From NCBI GenBank assembly GCA_027577415.1, contig JANBQS010000653.1, forward strand, positions 1 through 14,057: a stretch of DNA of 14,057 bases, written 5' to 3'. The stretch is from Coemansia sp. RSA 922. Its lineage: Eukaryota; Kickxellomycota; Kickxellomycetes; Kickxellales; Kickxellaceae. Position 1 is the first letter of the stretch; each line of letters begins with the position of its first letter. Shown here piece after piece: positions 1 through 8,693 of this stretch. Made by a program: the position numbers and the translations under genes. The notes under the pieces are model-generated. The model was not told the origin of the DNA, ran no database searches, and saw only the letters and a list, made by a program, of their open reading frames with translations.

Positions 1-2092
1 ACAGACACAAGTGGTGCCGTACACTGCATAAAAGTATATATGAAAAAAGAAGCCGTTAGTGGTTCGGAATTAAAAAATATATATACAGATACATTTTTTT
101 GCAAGTCAGACCGGCCACTCTTTCACAAACAACGCAAAAAATAGACAGCCATGCTGCAATTATATTTGAGCATTAAGCAAACAACTTTATCACACACACA
201 TCCCCCCTCCCTTTTTGCGACAAACAAAAGAGAAGAATGGATGGACATCTTGTATACAATCACTTTGCTTCTTCATCCGTCATGACTCAGTCCCTCTTTT
301 TTTTCTCTCTCTCATGCGCCATATCTCGACTTACCTAAAGTTTCTTCAAAGAGCCAAAAAATAAAGCGCGTGCGAAAATTTTCCGCAACCCAAACCCTTG
401 GGCGTCGATGAAGAAAGGAAGGAAAAAATAAAGTGATCGAGGAAGGGATAGAGTCCTCGCTTGGGGATTTACGCTTACAGTTACCCCCGATGCTAGAAAT
501 ATTTAGGCGTGCGTGTGCGGCAGTTACTCAAGTAATAAGAAAAAAGATAGAAAAATTAGGAGGGGATGTCAATGTCAGAGAGAGAGAGAGAAAAGCAAAG
601 AATGAAAAGCGGTGGTGTTGCTTATCAGTTGCCAGACAAGGATCTCTCTCTTTTTCAAGTTATTTTGGCACGCACTCGCGCGCGCGCAAGTATATCCATA
701 TTTGATGCATTCGAGGTCAGATGAAAATTTAAAGCACACCGACGAAAACAACAACAATTATTTCAAAAAAAAGCCACATCCCCTCCCTCGATTGGTTTAT
801 TGCCCGAGCTGTGACAAAAAAAATACGTCTCTCTTTTTTTTTTTTTCCGCCCTAGTCAAACTATAGTCTTTTTTTATTGCACATAATGAATACCCGAATA
901 CAAAAAAAAAACGTCTGCACATGTTCCTCTTTCTTCTTCTTATCCATTAAACCAAATTAGGTAGAGCTGCATAAAGCCATGGTCAAAAGAAGCAAATTTG
1001 CTGTTGGTCTCAAATCTCGCTTTCTCTTATCCACCACAGTTTTTTTGTTGTTGTTGTCTGCTTCACTTCCCACGGACAGAACAAAAAAAAAATAAAGGGC
1101 GTGGGTTCCATTTATGCAGAGACCTTTAAGGCAAGACGAGATAAGCAAACTTGCCATTCGTATTTGCCGAATGACACACCCCCTTTTTTCCTCCCAAAAA
1201 GGAAAGTCTGCGCCTCGAAGGAGGTACACTACACATCCAATGTTCGGGGGGGGGGTGCTGGAAGGTCGCCCTTACTAAAGTGTGAGCGTCAGGTGATTAC
1301 TTATTGTGTGCCTATGCAATGCCTCAGCCTGGTGTGAAGGAAAAGAGTTCCCAGGAGGCCGGCTGGCATGATGAAAGGTTATGTATGGCGCGAATGTTTG
1401 GAAAAGGTGCTCTCCCCACAAGGCATGTGAACGGCTTTTTGGTGCTTCGTATCTGATCTGTGAGATTAGCCAGGACATTGCCATTATAAACAGACCCCCA
1501 CCCTTTGATAAGCTGCTTCAACCAAGACTAGCCATTATTGTTTGTGGTTATAGTCGCATTTCTAATTAATTTACTGCAAAGTTCGCAGAGAAACGTATGC
1601 TTCATCTTGGAGATAATTTGGTTTTGCGAACTACACTCCTCCCAAGGGCTCTGAGACTGAAGAACTCAAGCATAGCCAAGTACCCAAACCAAAACGAACC
1701 ATGGAATGCCGACAATGGCAGGGGGTCAAAGACAAAGGAAGAAACCGCCTGTTATCCACACTCTGACGTAGTTAGCCATTACCAAAAGTATCACTATCTG
1801 ACTATCCAACCAAGGAGGTTCCAGATGCCGCTACCACAACCAACAAAAGTATTACCACAACAGGGTCATCAGACAAGTTGAGGAGAGCTGCTTTTCCTAC
1901 TTCAATCCCGGTTAGTCCAATCAGGCCCATGCCCCAAAAGGTGGCTGTTTATGGACGCTAGACCGGAAATACAGAGCGAATGAAGGACAAGAAAAAAAGC
2001 AGAAGGAATTTGTAGACCAAAAACTCTCTCTTGTCCAATTATTTTCTCTCTCGCTCGGAATTCCTCTTTATTAAAAAAAATAACCATCGTAA
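1..2092. other. Long gene-free region upstream of RPN13
   Basis: No reading frame here has recognisable protein similarity or a convincing start and context; the open frames are short and overlap on both strands. The sequence is rich in T/C tracts and poly-A runs. It contains simple repeats: (AG)7 at 577-590, an alternating CG run at 677-687 and a G run near 1246. The last 80 bp before 2093 carry CT-rich tracts of the kind seen before the other long genes here, so the 3' end is probably the RPN13 promoter and leader. The middle (about 1300-1900) is less low-complexity than the rest and could hold a decayed gene, but I cannot identify one. Confidence 0.6.
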
Positions 2093-3088
2093 ATGTCATC
2101 GCTTAGCGCAGACAATACTCTAACGTTTAAAGCAGGTCGGTTGTACCGTGATGGAGAGACGAATTGGGTGCGGCCTGATTTGCGAAAGGGCGAATGCCAA
2201 ATGGCCTTTATAGGCAGTGGGGCCGTTCGCTTGCGGTGGATCGAAGACAGGAGCACGCAAAGCAGTGACGCGTCGGTTAGACCAGCGCAGGAAGAATTTG
2301 TATTCTTTTTGGGCGATGCCGTAGCTGAGAAAGTCACGCAGTCCGGGGGACGAGTATACGTGATAAAATCTAAATCGACATCGACACGCCTGTTCTTTTG
2401 GTTGCAGGACGAGGATACTAGTAGGGACTACCAGATAGAGGACGCTATTAACGCATATCTAGTGGTTGATGCCGACCGCGATACGGACGATAGCGAGGAT
2501 GATGAAGATGATGAGGAGTTGCGTGAGGCTTTGGCACTTAGTCGTCGTACTGGCGAGCAATTGGCGGTGGTCAGGGAGACACCCGATCTGCGTGCCTCCA
2601 TATTGCCGACTGCTCAGGTGGGAGGCAACCGAGGCGGAAACGACATTGTAATGTCGCCTAATGACGGTGGTATGGACAAGCTGCGGCAGATACTATCGAG
2701 CTTCCGTGTACCTGAAGATACTCGCGGTAAAGGCCGGCTGGCATTGCAATTGGGAGACGTGCTGACCCCTGAGCATTTGTCGTCTGTGCTGGCTGACCCC
2801 AGTGTGCGGCGTGCGCTGCTGCCTACGCTTCCTGAGAATATTCCGAGGTCTTCGGCGAGGGACTTGGAGAATATTGTGCGTAGCCCCCAGTTCCAACAGG
2901 CTTTGGCTGCGTTGTCGTATTTGCTCGAGGATGGGCAGATTGCGGCTGTTGTTGGGCAGCTGGGCCTCGATCCTCATGCCAGCACTAGCGTTGCCGCCTT
3001 CCTCGAGGCCGTGGGGAAGCAGGTTGCTCAGGAAAAGAGCTCTGGCAAAAGTAACGACGACGACGATGACGCAACTATGCAAGAATAA
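2093..3088 (+). CDS. RPN13: Proteasome ubiquitin receptor Rpn13 (ADRM1) with Pru and DEUBAD domains
   Basis: This 331-residue protein is the 19S proteasome subunit that captures ubiquitinated substrates and recruits the deubiquitinase Uch37/UCHL5 in lineages that have it. The Pru domain spans about residues 8-124, with the hallmark F-x-A-G-R near 12-16, R-K-G at 31-33, G-R-V-Y-V at 86-90 and R-L-F-F-W at 99-103. Residues about 195-312 match the helical DEUBAD domain (L-x-x-V-L-T-P-E-H-L at 219-229), and the tail ends acidic (322-326). Budding-yeast Rpn13 lacks the DEUBAD, so this is the long form. Between the domains is an acidic stretch (131-142) leading into L143-R-E-A146-L-A-L-S150, an excellent match to a ubiquitin-interacting motif, which I do not know from standard Rpn13. 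The start follows a CT-rich leader, and the Pru domain begins within ten residues of it. No intron is needed. Confidence 0.93.
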   Translation: MSSLSADNTLTFKAGRLYRDGETNWVRPDLRKGECQMAFIGSGAVRLRWIEDRSTQSSDASVRPAQEEFVFFLGDAVAEKVTQSGGRVYVIKSKSTSTRLFFWLQDEDTSRDYQIEDAINAYLVVDADRDTDDSEDDEDDEELREALALSRRTGEQLAVVRETPDLRASILPTAQVGGNRGGNDIVMSPNDGGMDKLRQILSSFRVPEDTRGKGRLALQLGDVLTPEHLSSVLADPSVRRALLPTLPENIPRSSARDLENIVRSPQFQQALAALSYLLEDGQIAAVVGQLGLDPHASTSVAAFLEAVGKQVAQEKSSGKSNDDDDDATMQE

Positions 3089-3089
3089 A
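3084..3089 (+). terminator. AATAAA hexamer overlapping the RPN13 stop codon
   Basis: AATAAA at 3084-3089 contains the TAA stop codon (3086-3088). Only 158 bp separate this stop from the next start codon, so a compact 3' end is expected. It is a candidate polyadenylation signal; no other canonical hexamer is visible in the gap. Confidence 0.35.
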
Positions 3090-3246
3090 TAGCAAAAAAT
3101 TCTGACGAATAGATCAATCAACATTTGTCAATCAAGCCACAGTACTCTTTTTGTGAACTTTTTGATTTTCAAACTATTTTATTCCTTCGAATTCCGTACA
3201 TTTGCTTTTTTTCTTTCTTCTTTTCACTCTTGTACAGTAGTTAGAA

Positions 3247-4449
3247 ATGGACCGGAGCACTGCGTGTGCGTTGGCATTATGTCTTGCAGCAGGAGTTGTT
3301 CTTTATCGTGGTCGTCGTTTATCTTCAGCGGCTGAAGCAAAGGACACAGGGGATGTAACGAGAGCAGCGTCAGTAGCTAACGGAGTGGTCGGACTCATTG
3401 GAAACACACCGCTCGTACGCATCAACAGTTTATCAGATGCGACTGGGTGCGAGATCCTGGGCAAGGCCGAGTTCCTCAACCCCGGAGGCAGCTCCAAAGA
3501 CCGAATCGCCCTGTACGTTATCGAGCAGGCCGAGCAAAAGGGATTGTTGGTACCGCATACCAACAGCTGTATATTCGAAGGGACGTCTGGGTCAACGGGC
3601 ATATCTCTGGCAATGGTGGCTCGGGCCAAAGGATATCTGTGTCATATCGTAATGCCTAGTGATCAGGCTATAGAGAAATCACAACTGCTTGAGCGTCACG
3701 GAGCCACAGTCGAGAGAGTAGCGCCGTGTTCGATCGTTGATAAGAACAATTTTGTCAATATCGCACGCCGACTCGCACAAGAGTACCAAGATGGGCGAGG
3801 ATACTTTGTGGATCAGTTTGAGAACCCGTTAAACTTTGAGGCTCATTATCGGACTACAGGACCCGAGATCCTGAAGCAGACTCGGGGCAAGGTTGATGCC
3901 TTTGTGCATGGGTCGGGGACTGGCGGGACCATAGCTGGGGTGACCTGGTTTCTTAAGCAGCGGGTACCGGGAGTACGCAGTTATTTGGCTGATCCGCAGG
4001 GCTCTGGCTTGGCCAATAAAGTCAATCACGGCGTTATGTTTGCCAATACTGAGCGCGAGGGTACTCGTCGTCGCCAGCAAGTCGATACGCTTGTTGAGGG
4101 CGTGGGACTCAACCGTCTGACTCGCAACTTTGCCCGACTCTTACCTCAGGGCGCCAGTGCTATGCTTGATGGCGCTGTGTCTGTATCTGATGCTGACGCT
4201 GTGCGTATGTCGCGGTGGCTGATGGCCAACGACGGCTTGTTTGTTGGAAGCTCGGCTGCCATCAACTGTGTCGCTGCCCTTAGCATTGCTCGTCACTTGG
4301 GGCCCGGCCATACGGTCGTTACTATTCTCGCTGATAGTGGGCAGCGCCATTTGACAAAATTCTGGAACGATGCTGCTATGACTGACCTTGGTCATTCTGT
4401 AGTGGCGCCTCGGTCGCTGGATGAGTTTGCCCAGCTACTTTCTGCATAA
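3247..4449 (+). CDS. MCY1: Cysteine synthase-like PLP enzyme, membrane-anchored Mcy1/'cysteine synthase 2' type
   Basis: This 400-residue protein belongs to fold-type II pyridoxal-phosphate enzymes (O-acetylserine sulfhydrylase/CBS family). Residues 48-56 contain the family N-terminal motif G-L-I-G-N-T-P-L. N-P-G-G-S-S-K-D-R (78-86) carries the cofactor lysine, K84. E-G-T-S-G-S-T-G (111-118) is the substrate loop, with Ser in place of the Asn of bacterial CysK. G-S-G-T-G-G-T (222-228) is the phosphate-binding loop, and D-S-G (363-365) should contact the pyridine nitrogen. Residues 5-20 form a single hydrophobic helix followed by R-G-R-R, a signal-anchor pattern matching yeast Mcy1 (YGR012W), an outer mitochondrial membrane protein. 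There is no heme-binding or CBS regulatory domain, so cystathionine beta-synthase is unlikely. The yeast homologue's physiological reaction is not firmly settled, so the exact substrate is uncertain. A T/C-rich leader precedes the start. Confidence 0.9.
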   Translation: MDRSTACALALCLAAGVVLYRGRRLSSAAEAKDTGDVTRAASVANGVVGLIGNTPLVRINSLSDATGCEILGKAEFLNPGGSSKDRIALYVIEQAEQKGLLVPHTNSCIFEGTSGSTGISLAMVARAKGYLCHIVMPSDQAIEKSQLLERHGATVERVAPCSIVDKNNFVNIARRLAQEYQDGRGYFVDQFENPLNFEAHYRTTGPEILKQTRGKVDAFVHGSGTGGTIAGVTWFLKQRVPGVRSYLADPQGSGLANKVNHGVMFANTEREGTRRRQQVDTLVEGVGLNRLTRNFARLLPQGASAMLDGAVSVSDADAVRMSRWLMANDGLFVGSSAAINCVAALSIARHLGPGHTVVTILADSGQRHLTKFWNDAAMTDLGHSVVAPRSLDEFAQLLSA

Positions 4450-5157
4450 GAGATTAATAAACTTGATTTCGGGTAATCGGTCCAAAGGTGTGCTGCAACA
4501 AGGGTGCCGCCGATCATATTAGGAGGGTGGGGACGTCAGCTGTCGATCCCTGCGGGCTAAAAATGTCCCCCATTCCATGCATGTCAATTTGATTTCATGA
4601 GCGGGCTTCCGTTGACTACAAACACACACGTGCTTGGCACTTATTTTTATTTTTTTTATTTTTTGGCCTACGCAACCAAGCTTTGAATATTTTTAAAGTC
4701 TATTGTTCTCATTTATTACTGGGGACCGACTGACCGGCAAACGAAAACAAAGGCAAGATGTGAAAGGGAAGGAGGGGGGAGGGGGAAGACGCCACTGCTG
4801 AAATCGGAAAATCGACAAGCCGCTTTTCTCCTTTGTTTAAATTTGAAGGAAGGGTCCGTTTAGCTATAATTACAAGTTTCCAAATAAAGAATTTTTTATT
4901 ATATATGTTTTGAAGGCTTGACGTACAAACAAAGGGAATAGGTGTCGGTTACTGAACTCCCCTCCCCCTCCCACGCTTCTTCCCTTTCGATGCAAATCTA
5001 CAAAAAGGAAAGAAGCGCCCAGACCACAAAAAAAAAATTTCTTTGTCGTTTCATCGTTCCTTTTTTTTTTTCTTTCTCGTCATTAATTTATTTCTTTGTT
5101 TATTTATTTATTTATTTATTTCTTTTGCACTCTTCATTATTCTCTGACAAAAAAAAA
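4450..5157. other. Intergenic region between MCY1-like and APH-like genes
   Basis: No gene is supported here. AATAAA at 4456-4461, seven bases after the stop codon, is a likely polyadenylation signal for the upstream gene. A CACGTG palindrome lies at 4627-4632. The rest is T-rich, with a purine-rich stretch (about 4765-4790) and a long pyrimidine/T-rich leader running into the next start. The downstream reading frame stays open back to about 4942, but the residues it would add read like translated T-rich DNA rather than protein. Confidence 0.55.
5099..5121. repeat. (TTTA)n simple repeat in the APH-like gene leader
   Basis: About five and a half TTTA units sit 36 bp before the start codon. 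They explain why the upstream extension of the reading frame looks like a hydrophobic segment. Confidence 0.9.
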
Positions 5158-7002
5158 ATGGATCCTACGTCTTCCGCCCTCCATCGCAGTAGCAGCCGTG
5201 TTGCTTGTAAAAGTGGAGAGGTTGACTATAACACTGCCGACTACCTTGATGCGTTTAGCTCTATTGATCGCAGTATTCGAGACCTTATTGACGGACACCA
5301 GCCAGTACGCTCTGCTTGTCGCGAACCACACAAAGCCAAAGTCAGCCATGCCTCGGCTTTGCTTTCAGTCAAGCGCAGTACTTCTAGGACCAGTTTTCCA
5401 TCGCCGCTCAGTCCCAGGAAACCACCAGTCACACCCCCAGCTCCACCCAGACCTGTTGGCGACGACGATGAGGGTGGCGACGAGGCCGCAGCCGTAGCCT
5501 TTCTGTGCAGCGGATTACCGCATTACGAGGGTCCAACACCTATCTACTATAGCAACTTGAATACTGCGCTCGACGCATACTACAGCGCTACTCGCAATCA
5601 CTTGCGTTTGGACGATTTCGGTACCACTTTTGCTACCGAAGATGATGGCGAAGAGGAGCATGTTCCTGAGGCTGCTTGGGATATCCCGCGCCCACCGCGT
5701 CCCTCTACCGCTGCCGTCGCATCCAGTCTGCTGTCGCCGCAGACTCTTGCCGGCTCACCGCGCGATGCTGGTCTATCGACTTATGAGGGTTGGATCGACT
5801 TTGAGGAGTTGCAATCGGCTGTCAATGCAGCGTTCTTGACATCTGACGACGATCCCTCCACGGCATACTCTATAGGTAGACGTACAGAGACAGACTACAT
5901 GGTGTTTTATGCTATCGACTCTAAGACTAGTCGGACTATAGACACCGCCGACGATAGTGCTGATGGCGGGTGGGCGGTTCAGATTCCAAAGCCATCCGTA
6001 CCGCAAGACGTATTTGAGAGCGAGATTATCTCCCTGGCCTACGTCGGTGAGAATACAAAGTTGCCTGTTGCACAAGTATTGGCCTACGACTTTTCCTCGA
6101 TAAATCCAGTAGGTGTCCCTTACGCTATTGTTAGTCGAATGCCTGGTGAGTCGCTGGCCATGCACTGGGATTCGCTGAGGTCGCGGCAGAAGCGTAAAGT
6201 TTTGGATCAGATCGCCGACTTCATAGTCCAGCTCAGCGAGTTACAGTTCCCGCTTATCGGTTCGCTAATCGCTGGTGACGGCGAGCTAGTTATCGGCCCA
6301 CTGCTTGACGCTCGTCAAAGTGAGCCCGGTTATGCTCAACGCACATGTCTGAGCTCGTATGGTCCGTTCTCCAGCACTACTGCTTACTACCACGCCATGA
6401 TTGCAGCTTCACTCGATGCCCTAAAGGTACTAGAGTCTGATGACGGTAGTAGCGAACCTTCACTAGACCAGATAGAGCTCGAGACCTATTCTTTACTTGC
6501 GGATCGCTTCGTTGTAAGCAAGTACGATAATGGCCCGTTTGTGCTTATGCCCGAGAGCTTTGACCTCCACCACTTTGTTTTTGACCGACGCACTTGTCGA
6601 TTAACTGGAGTCATAGATTGGACATACAGTAGTGTACGCCCATTTGTTACGCTGGTCCAACCGCCGTCGTTTACGTTTGACGATACGCCTAGATGGGAGC
6701 CACATCTCTTGAACGCCCGCATGTCGTATCGTCGTAACCTTGTCCGCTACCGCCAATGGTTTATGTTGGGTCTGCAGAAGCGCGCTTGGGCGGCACTGGG
6801 CAAGGAAAAGTCAAAGGAACTGGCTCAATTGGTTTGTACTGGGTATTGGCGATACAAATTCGAGTCTGAAATATGTGAGAACGTCCAGTACTCTAACCCA
6901 TGGACGTTTAGGGCTATTTGGGAACATCTTCACCCCAATGAAGAGTATGCTGTGTGGTTTGCTACTTCTCGCTCAAAAAGTCCAACCTTTTTAGACACAT
7001 GA
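5158..7002 (+). CDS. Fungal APH-family (aminoglycoside phosphotransferase-like) protein with degenerate catalytic loop
   Basis: This is a 614-residue protein. Residues 1-210 are largely polar and low-complexity, with Ser/Pro stretches (71-99) and acidic patches (101-108, 161-167), and are probably disordered. Residues about 240-600 match the protein-kinase-like fold of the fungal APH family. Signs are V-Q-I-P-K-P (274-279), helix E287-S-E-I, P-V-A-Q-V-L-A-Y (303-310), R-M-P-G (327-330) in the hinge, and T-G-V-I-D-W (483-488) carrying the metal-binding Asp487. In an ungapped alignment to the usual F-V-L...H-x-D...N pattern, catalytic His, Asp and Asn fall on P465, S467 and H472. Catalysis is therefore doubtful and the protein may be a pseudokinase. 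The start at 5158 follows an A-run. An upstream in-frame ATG (4990) would add only translated T-rich leader, so I rejected it. The substrate is unknown. Nothing ties it to antibiotic resistance; fungal genomes carry many such genes. Confidence 0.8.
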   Translation: MDPTSSALHRSSSRVACKSGEVDYNTADYLDAFSSIDRSIRDLIDGHQPVRSACREPHKAKVSHASALLSVKRSTSRTSFPSPLSPRKPPVTPPAPPRPVGDDDEGGDEAAAVAFLCSGLPHYEGPTPIYYSNLNTALDAYYSATRNHLRLDDFGTTFATEDDGEEEHVPEAAWDIPRPPRPSTAAVASSLLSPQTLAGSPRDAGLSTYEGWIDFEELQSAVNAAFLTSDDDPSTAYSIGRRTETDYMVFYAIDSKTSRTIDTADDSADGGWAVQIPKPSVPQDVFESEIISLAYVGENTKLPVAQVLAYDFSSINPVGVPYAIVSRMPGESLAMHWDSLRSRQKRKVLDQIADFIVQLSELQFPLIGSLIAGDGELVIGPLLDARQSEPGYAQRTCLSSYGPFSSTTAYYHAMIAASLDALKVLESDDGSSEPSLDQIELETYSLLADRFVVSKYDNGPFVLMPESFDLHHFVFDRRTCRLTGVIDWTYSSVRPFVTLVQPPSFTFDDTPRWEPHLLNARMSYRRNLVRYRQWFMLGLQKRAWAALGKEKSKELAQLVCTGYWRYKFESEICENVQYSNPWTFRAIWEHLHPNEEYAVWFATSRSKSPTFLDT

Positions 7003-7050
7003 TTACCCCTTTTTCTTGTAATTTTTTTGTCGTTGCTTACAATCGAGCAT

Positions 7051-7273
7051 CTACAAAAGCAGTCATTGCCCCCACTCAAAGACAGTCAACGGCCACGCAC
7101 GTGGTATGTACATGTGCATTAATGTCACGTCTATCTTTCTCCCCCCAACAACCCAACTCGAGCCCTCCTTGATTGCGTCTGTGCGGCATGACATGCATCG
7201 GGAATATCAAATATACAATCCATTTCTAAAGCTGGCTCGCGAGTAAGGGTATCGATTTCAAGCATGTATAAAA
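7051..7273 (+). promoter_or_regulatory. Promoter of gene A: octamer, E-box, shared block and TATA box
   Basis: In order: CTACAAAAGCAGTCAT (7051-7066), CAGTCAAC (7083-7090), CACGTG (7098-7103), GTGCGGCATGACA (7181-7193) and TATAAAA (7267-7273). The same order and similar spacing recur before gene B, which marks it as a real promoter inherited by duplication. The spacing from TATA to the lost start codon of A is 110 bp, within the array-wide range of 100-119 bp. Confidence 0.6.
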
Positions 7274-7376
7274 TAGACACACCTCCCCTGCACTGTTCCT
7301 TCATTGCCAAAAACCATTACCTCTTTTATTTTTTTTTATTGTTCTCCAACCTTTGAACAGCACCGCAGTACAGGAT

Positions 7377-7655
7377 AGGACAATCATAACATACAAGCTA
7401 AATGATGACATGGGCTCATTTAAAGCGGAGAAAAAAACGATAACTATTATTGAAGAGAATCCCGACGTTTTGCTGCTAAAGCGCAAGATTAATGCACTGA
7501 ATGAGTTTTACCTCGCTGTCAAGGTAACCATTGAGGGCGATGATAAAAGCCAAGATAATACCAACACCATCAGTAGTGACGTAGTATATATCGTAAAGCT
7601 CATGTCCTATCCAGTAGATGAGCTAAAGATGACAAAGATTAATCGCTTTGCGTGA
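7377..7655 (+). pseudogene. Gene A: small array protein, start codon apparently lost (AGG for ATG)
   Basis: The frame is open for 92 codons to TGA at 7653-7655, but no ATG lies between the TATA box (7267) and the expected start. From 7377 it reads R-T-I-I-T-Y-K-L-N, which aligns with the first nine residues of gene B (M-P-I-I-E-Y-K-Y-N), so AGG at 7377 sits where the start codon should be. It continues with a predicted helix (L-K-R-K-I-N-A-L) and ends with V-V-Y-I-V-K, the counterpart of B's Y-D-V-W-V. The first downstream ATG (7402) is out of frame and the first in-frame one is at 7410, which would remove the first strand. It is either a recent pseudogene or uses a non-AUG start. A sequencing error is also possible. 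Confidence 0.55.
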
Positions 7656-7658
7656 GTG

Positions 7659-7698
7659 GTAGCTCTTCCACATGGAGAATAACTAGGTACCAGCTACC
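7659..7698 (+). other. Inverted repeat just after gene A
   Basis: GGTAGCT (7659-7665) and AGCTACC (7692-7698) can pair across 26 bases. The same stem sequence appears as a tighter hairpin after gene B, suggesting a shared 3' untranslated element. Confidence 0.35.
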
Positions 7699-8078
7699 TT
7701 GCATCCACTTTTAAATAGTATTACTTAGTTGTGGTAGTGTGTCTCAATACATATGAATTATCTTATAATTTGTAAATAGTGCCAGGCAAGGAGCTTTAAT
7801 GCTAGAGTCGCCAAACCAGCATGCAAACTCTAAGATGAGACCTTTATATACGAATTTGTGAATATCTGAGCAATTTGATCACCCTTTGTTAAATGTGGCT
7901 ATAAATGTGCACCGTGCAACACTGTCTTTTTTATTTTTCGAGCACCCAAAAATAAATCCATTTGCACACTGCCAAAGACGTTGGAGAGAGAGAGGCTGTG
8001 GCCAATAATTGCACCACTATTTTCGTTGAATTGGGTGGGTCATGCCTTTTCTTTCGCAATCGTCGCTCATCGGAACAG
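7699..8078. other. Intergenic DNA between A and the B promoter
   Basis: No gene is supported. TATAAAT at 7900-7906, followed by a T-rich stretch, resembles a core promoter of the array, but no start codon lies at the expected distance, so at most it is a relic. There is no clear polyadenylation hexamer directly after gene A. Confidence 0.4.
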
Positions 8079-8288
8079 CTACAAAGGCAATCATGGATGT
8101 CAGAAAGGCAGTCAACAGCAAACGCCAACTGTGCACATGACACATTCTTATAAAATGATCACCTTATCATTCACCTAACACAAACAATGCTTGACTGCAA
8201 AAGTGTGGCATGACAATTTCTACAAGCTGGGAAAGGAGATGAATGTACTCACCATCTCACATGTGAAAATGCTTTGCTACATATAAAA
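8079..8288 (+). promoter_or_regulatory. Promoter of gene B
   Basis: In order: GCTACAAAGGCAATCAT (8079-8095), CAGTCAAC (8109-8116), E-box CACATG (8134-8139), GTGTGGCATGACA (8203-8215), CATCTCACATG near 8253 and TATAAAA (8282-8288), 100 bp before the ATG. A second TATAAAA (8149-8155) lies 40 bp after the octamer, which is the spacing seen in genes C-G. B may thus have an extra upstream initiation site. Confidence 0.6.
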
Positions 8289-8381
8289 ACAAGAGCAGCG
8301 ACACATATTTTCTTATTTTGCCTACATTCTTACTAGCATTGATTTTTCTATTACACTTGCTGAACCACTACAAACGCGAAT

Positions 8382-8633
8382 ATGCCTATTATCGAGTACA
8401 AGTACAATCTATGCGGCGGAACTATTGGAGGCGATAAAGGTGCCCAGACATGCCCACTTGATGATGGCAAGGCTACCGTCCAAGATCTAAAGCTTCAGGT
8501 GATGGCCAAGTTTGAAAAATACTTTATTCAAAAGGTGACCAATGTAAATGAAAGTGCACCTCTTGATAAAGAGGTCATCCTCTCTGTGGATTGTGAGTAT
8601 GACGTTTGGGTGCTAAACGAAGAAGACTCTTAG
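8382..8633 (+). CDS. Gene B: small array protein, 83 residues
   Basis: I recognise no named family. The start is the first ATG after the TATA box, at the standard 100-bp spacing. Visible elements are an N-terminal strand (I3-Y6), a Gly-rich turn (11-20) and a helix starting T32-V-Q-D-L-K-L-Q-V, very like the T-V-x-D-L-K helix of ubiquitin-like Crinkler header domains. After it come strand Q50-K-V-T-N-V, then S68-V-D-C-E-Y73-D-V-W76-V ending the chain. That last motif pairs B with C (S-K-D-K-K-Y-V-V-W-V) and with the terminus of A. There is no signal peptide or membrane helix. I infer a small beta-grasp cytoplasmic or nuclear protein; the function is unknown. Its promoter is clearly related to that of A. 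Confidence 0.7.
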   Translation: MPIIEYKYNLCGGTIGGDKGAQTCPLDDGKATVQDLKLQVMAKFEKYFIQKVTNVNESAPLDKEVILSVDCEYDVWVLNEEDS

Positions 8634-8693
8634 GCAGTGTCACAAGCATCTCTGTATTGGTTTATCACTACATTGGCAACTGACTCTGCATTT

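Noticed and set aside
1324..1521. Minus-strand frame faintly resembling a retrotransposon integrase tail
   Set aside because: The resemblance rests on a few residues (L-V-G-R-A-P-F-P), the frame is closed by a stop shortly upstream, and no terminal repeats or other retroelement domains are visible.
1597..1881. 94-codon plus-strand frame in the left gene-free region
   Set aside because: It has an ATG but no recognisable motif, no TATA box or CT-rich leader at a sensible distance, and an unremarkable residue composition.
2693..3124. 143-codon minus-strand frame opposite RPN13
   Set aside because: It is antisense to a conserved coding region and has no protein features of its own.
4942..5157. 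N-terminal extension of the APH-like protein with a predicted membrane segment
   Set aside because: The hydrophobic run is translated T-rich and TTTA-repeat leader, the frame begins at a GTG, and the ATG at 5158 has the usual A-rich context. The only in-frame upstream ATG (4990) leads straight into that low-complexity stretch.
7962..8153. Open frame downstream of a TATAAAT at 7900
   Set aside because: It starts at TTG, lacks an ATG at the 100-119 bp spacing, shows no array motif and runs into the B promoter octamer.
8238..8285. Short frame after the upstream TATA box of gene B
   Set aside because: Only about 15 codons long and without array motifs; it overlaps the main B TATA box.
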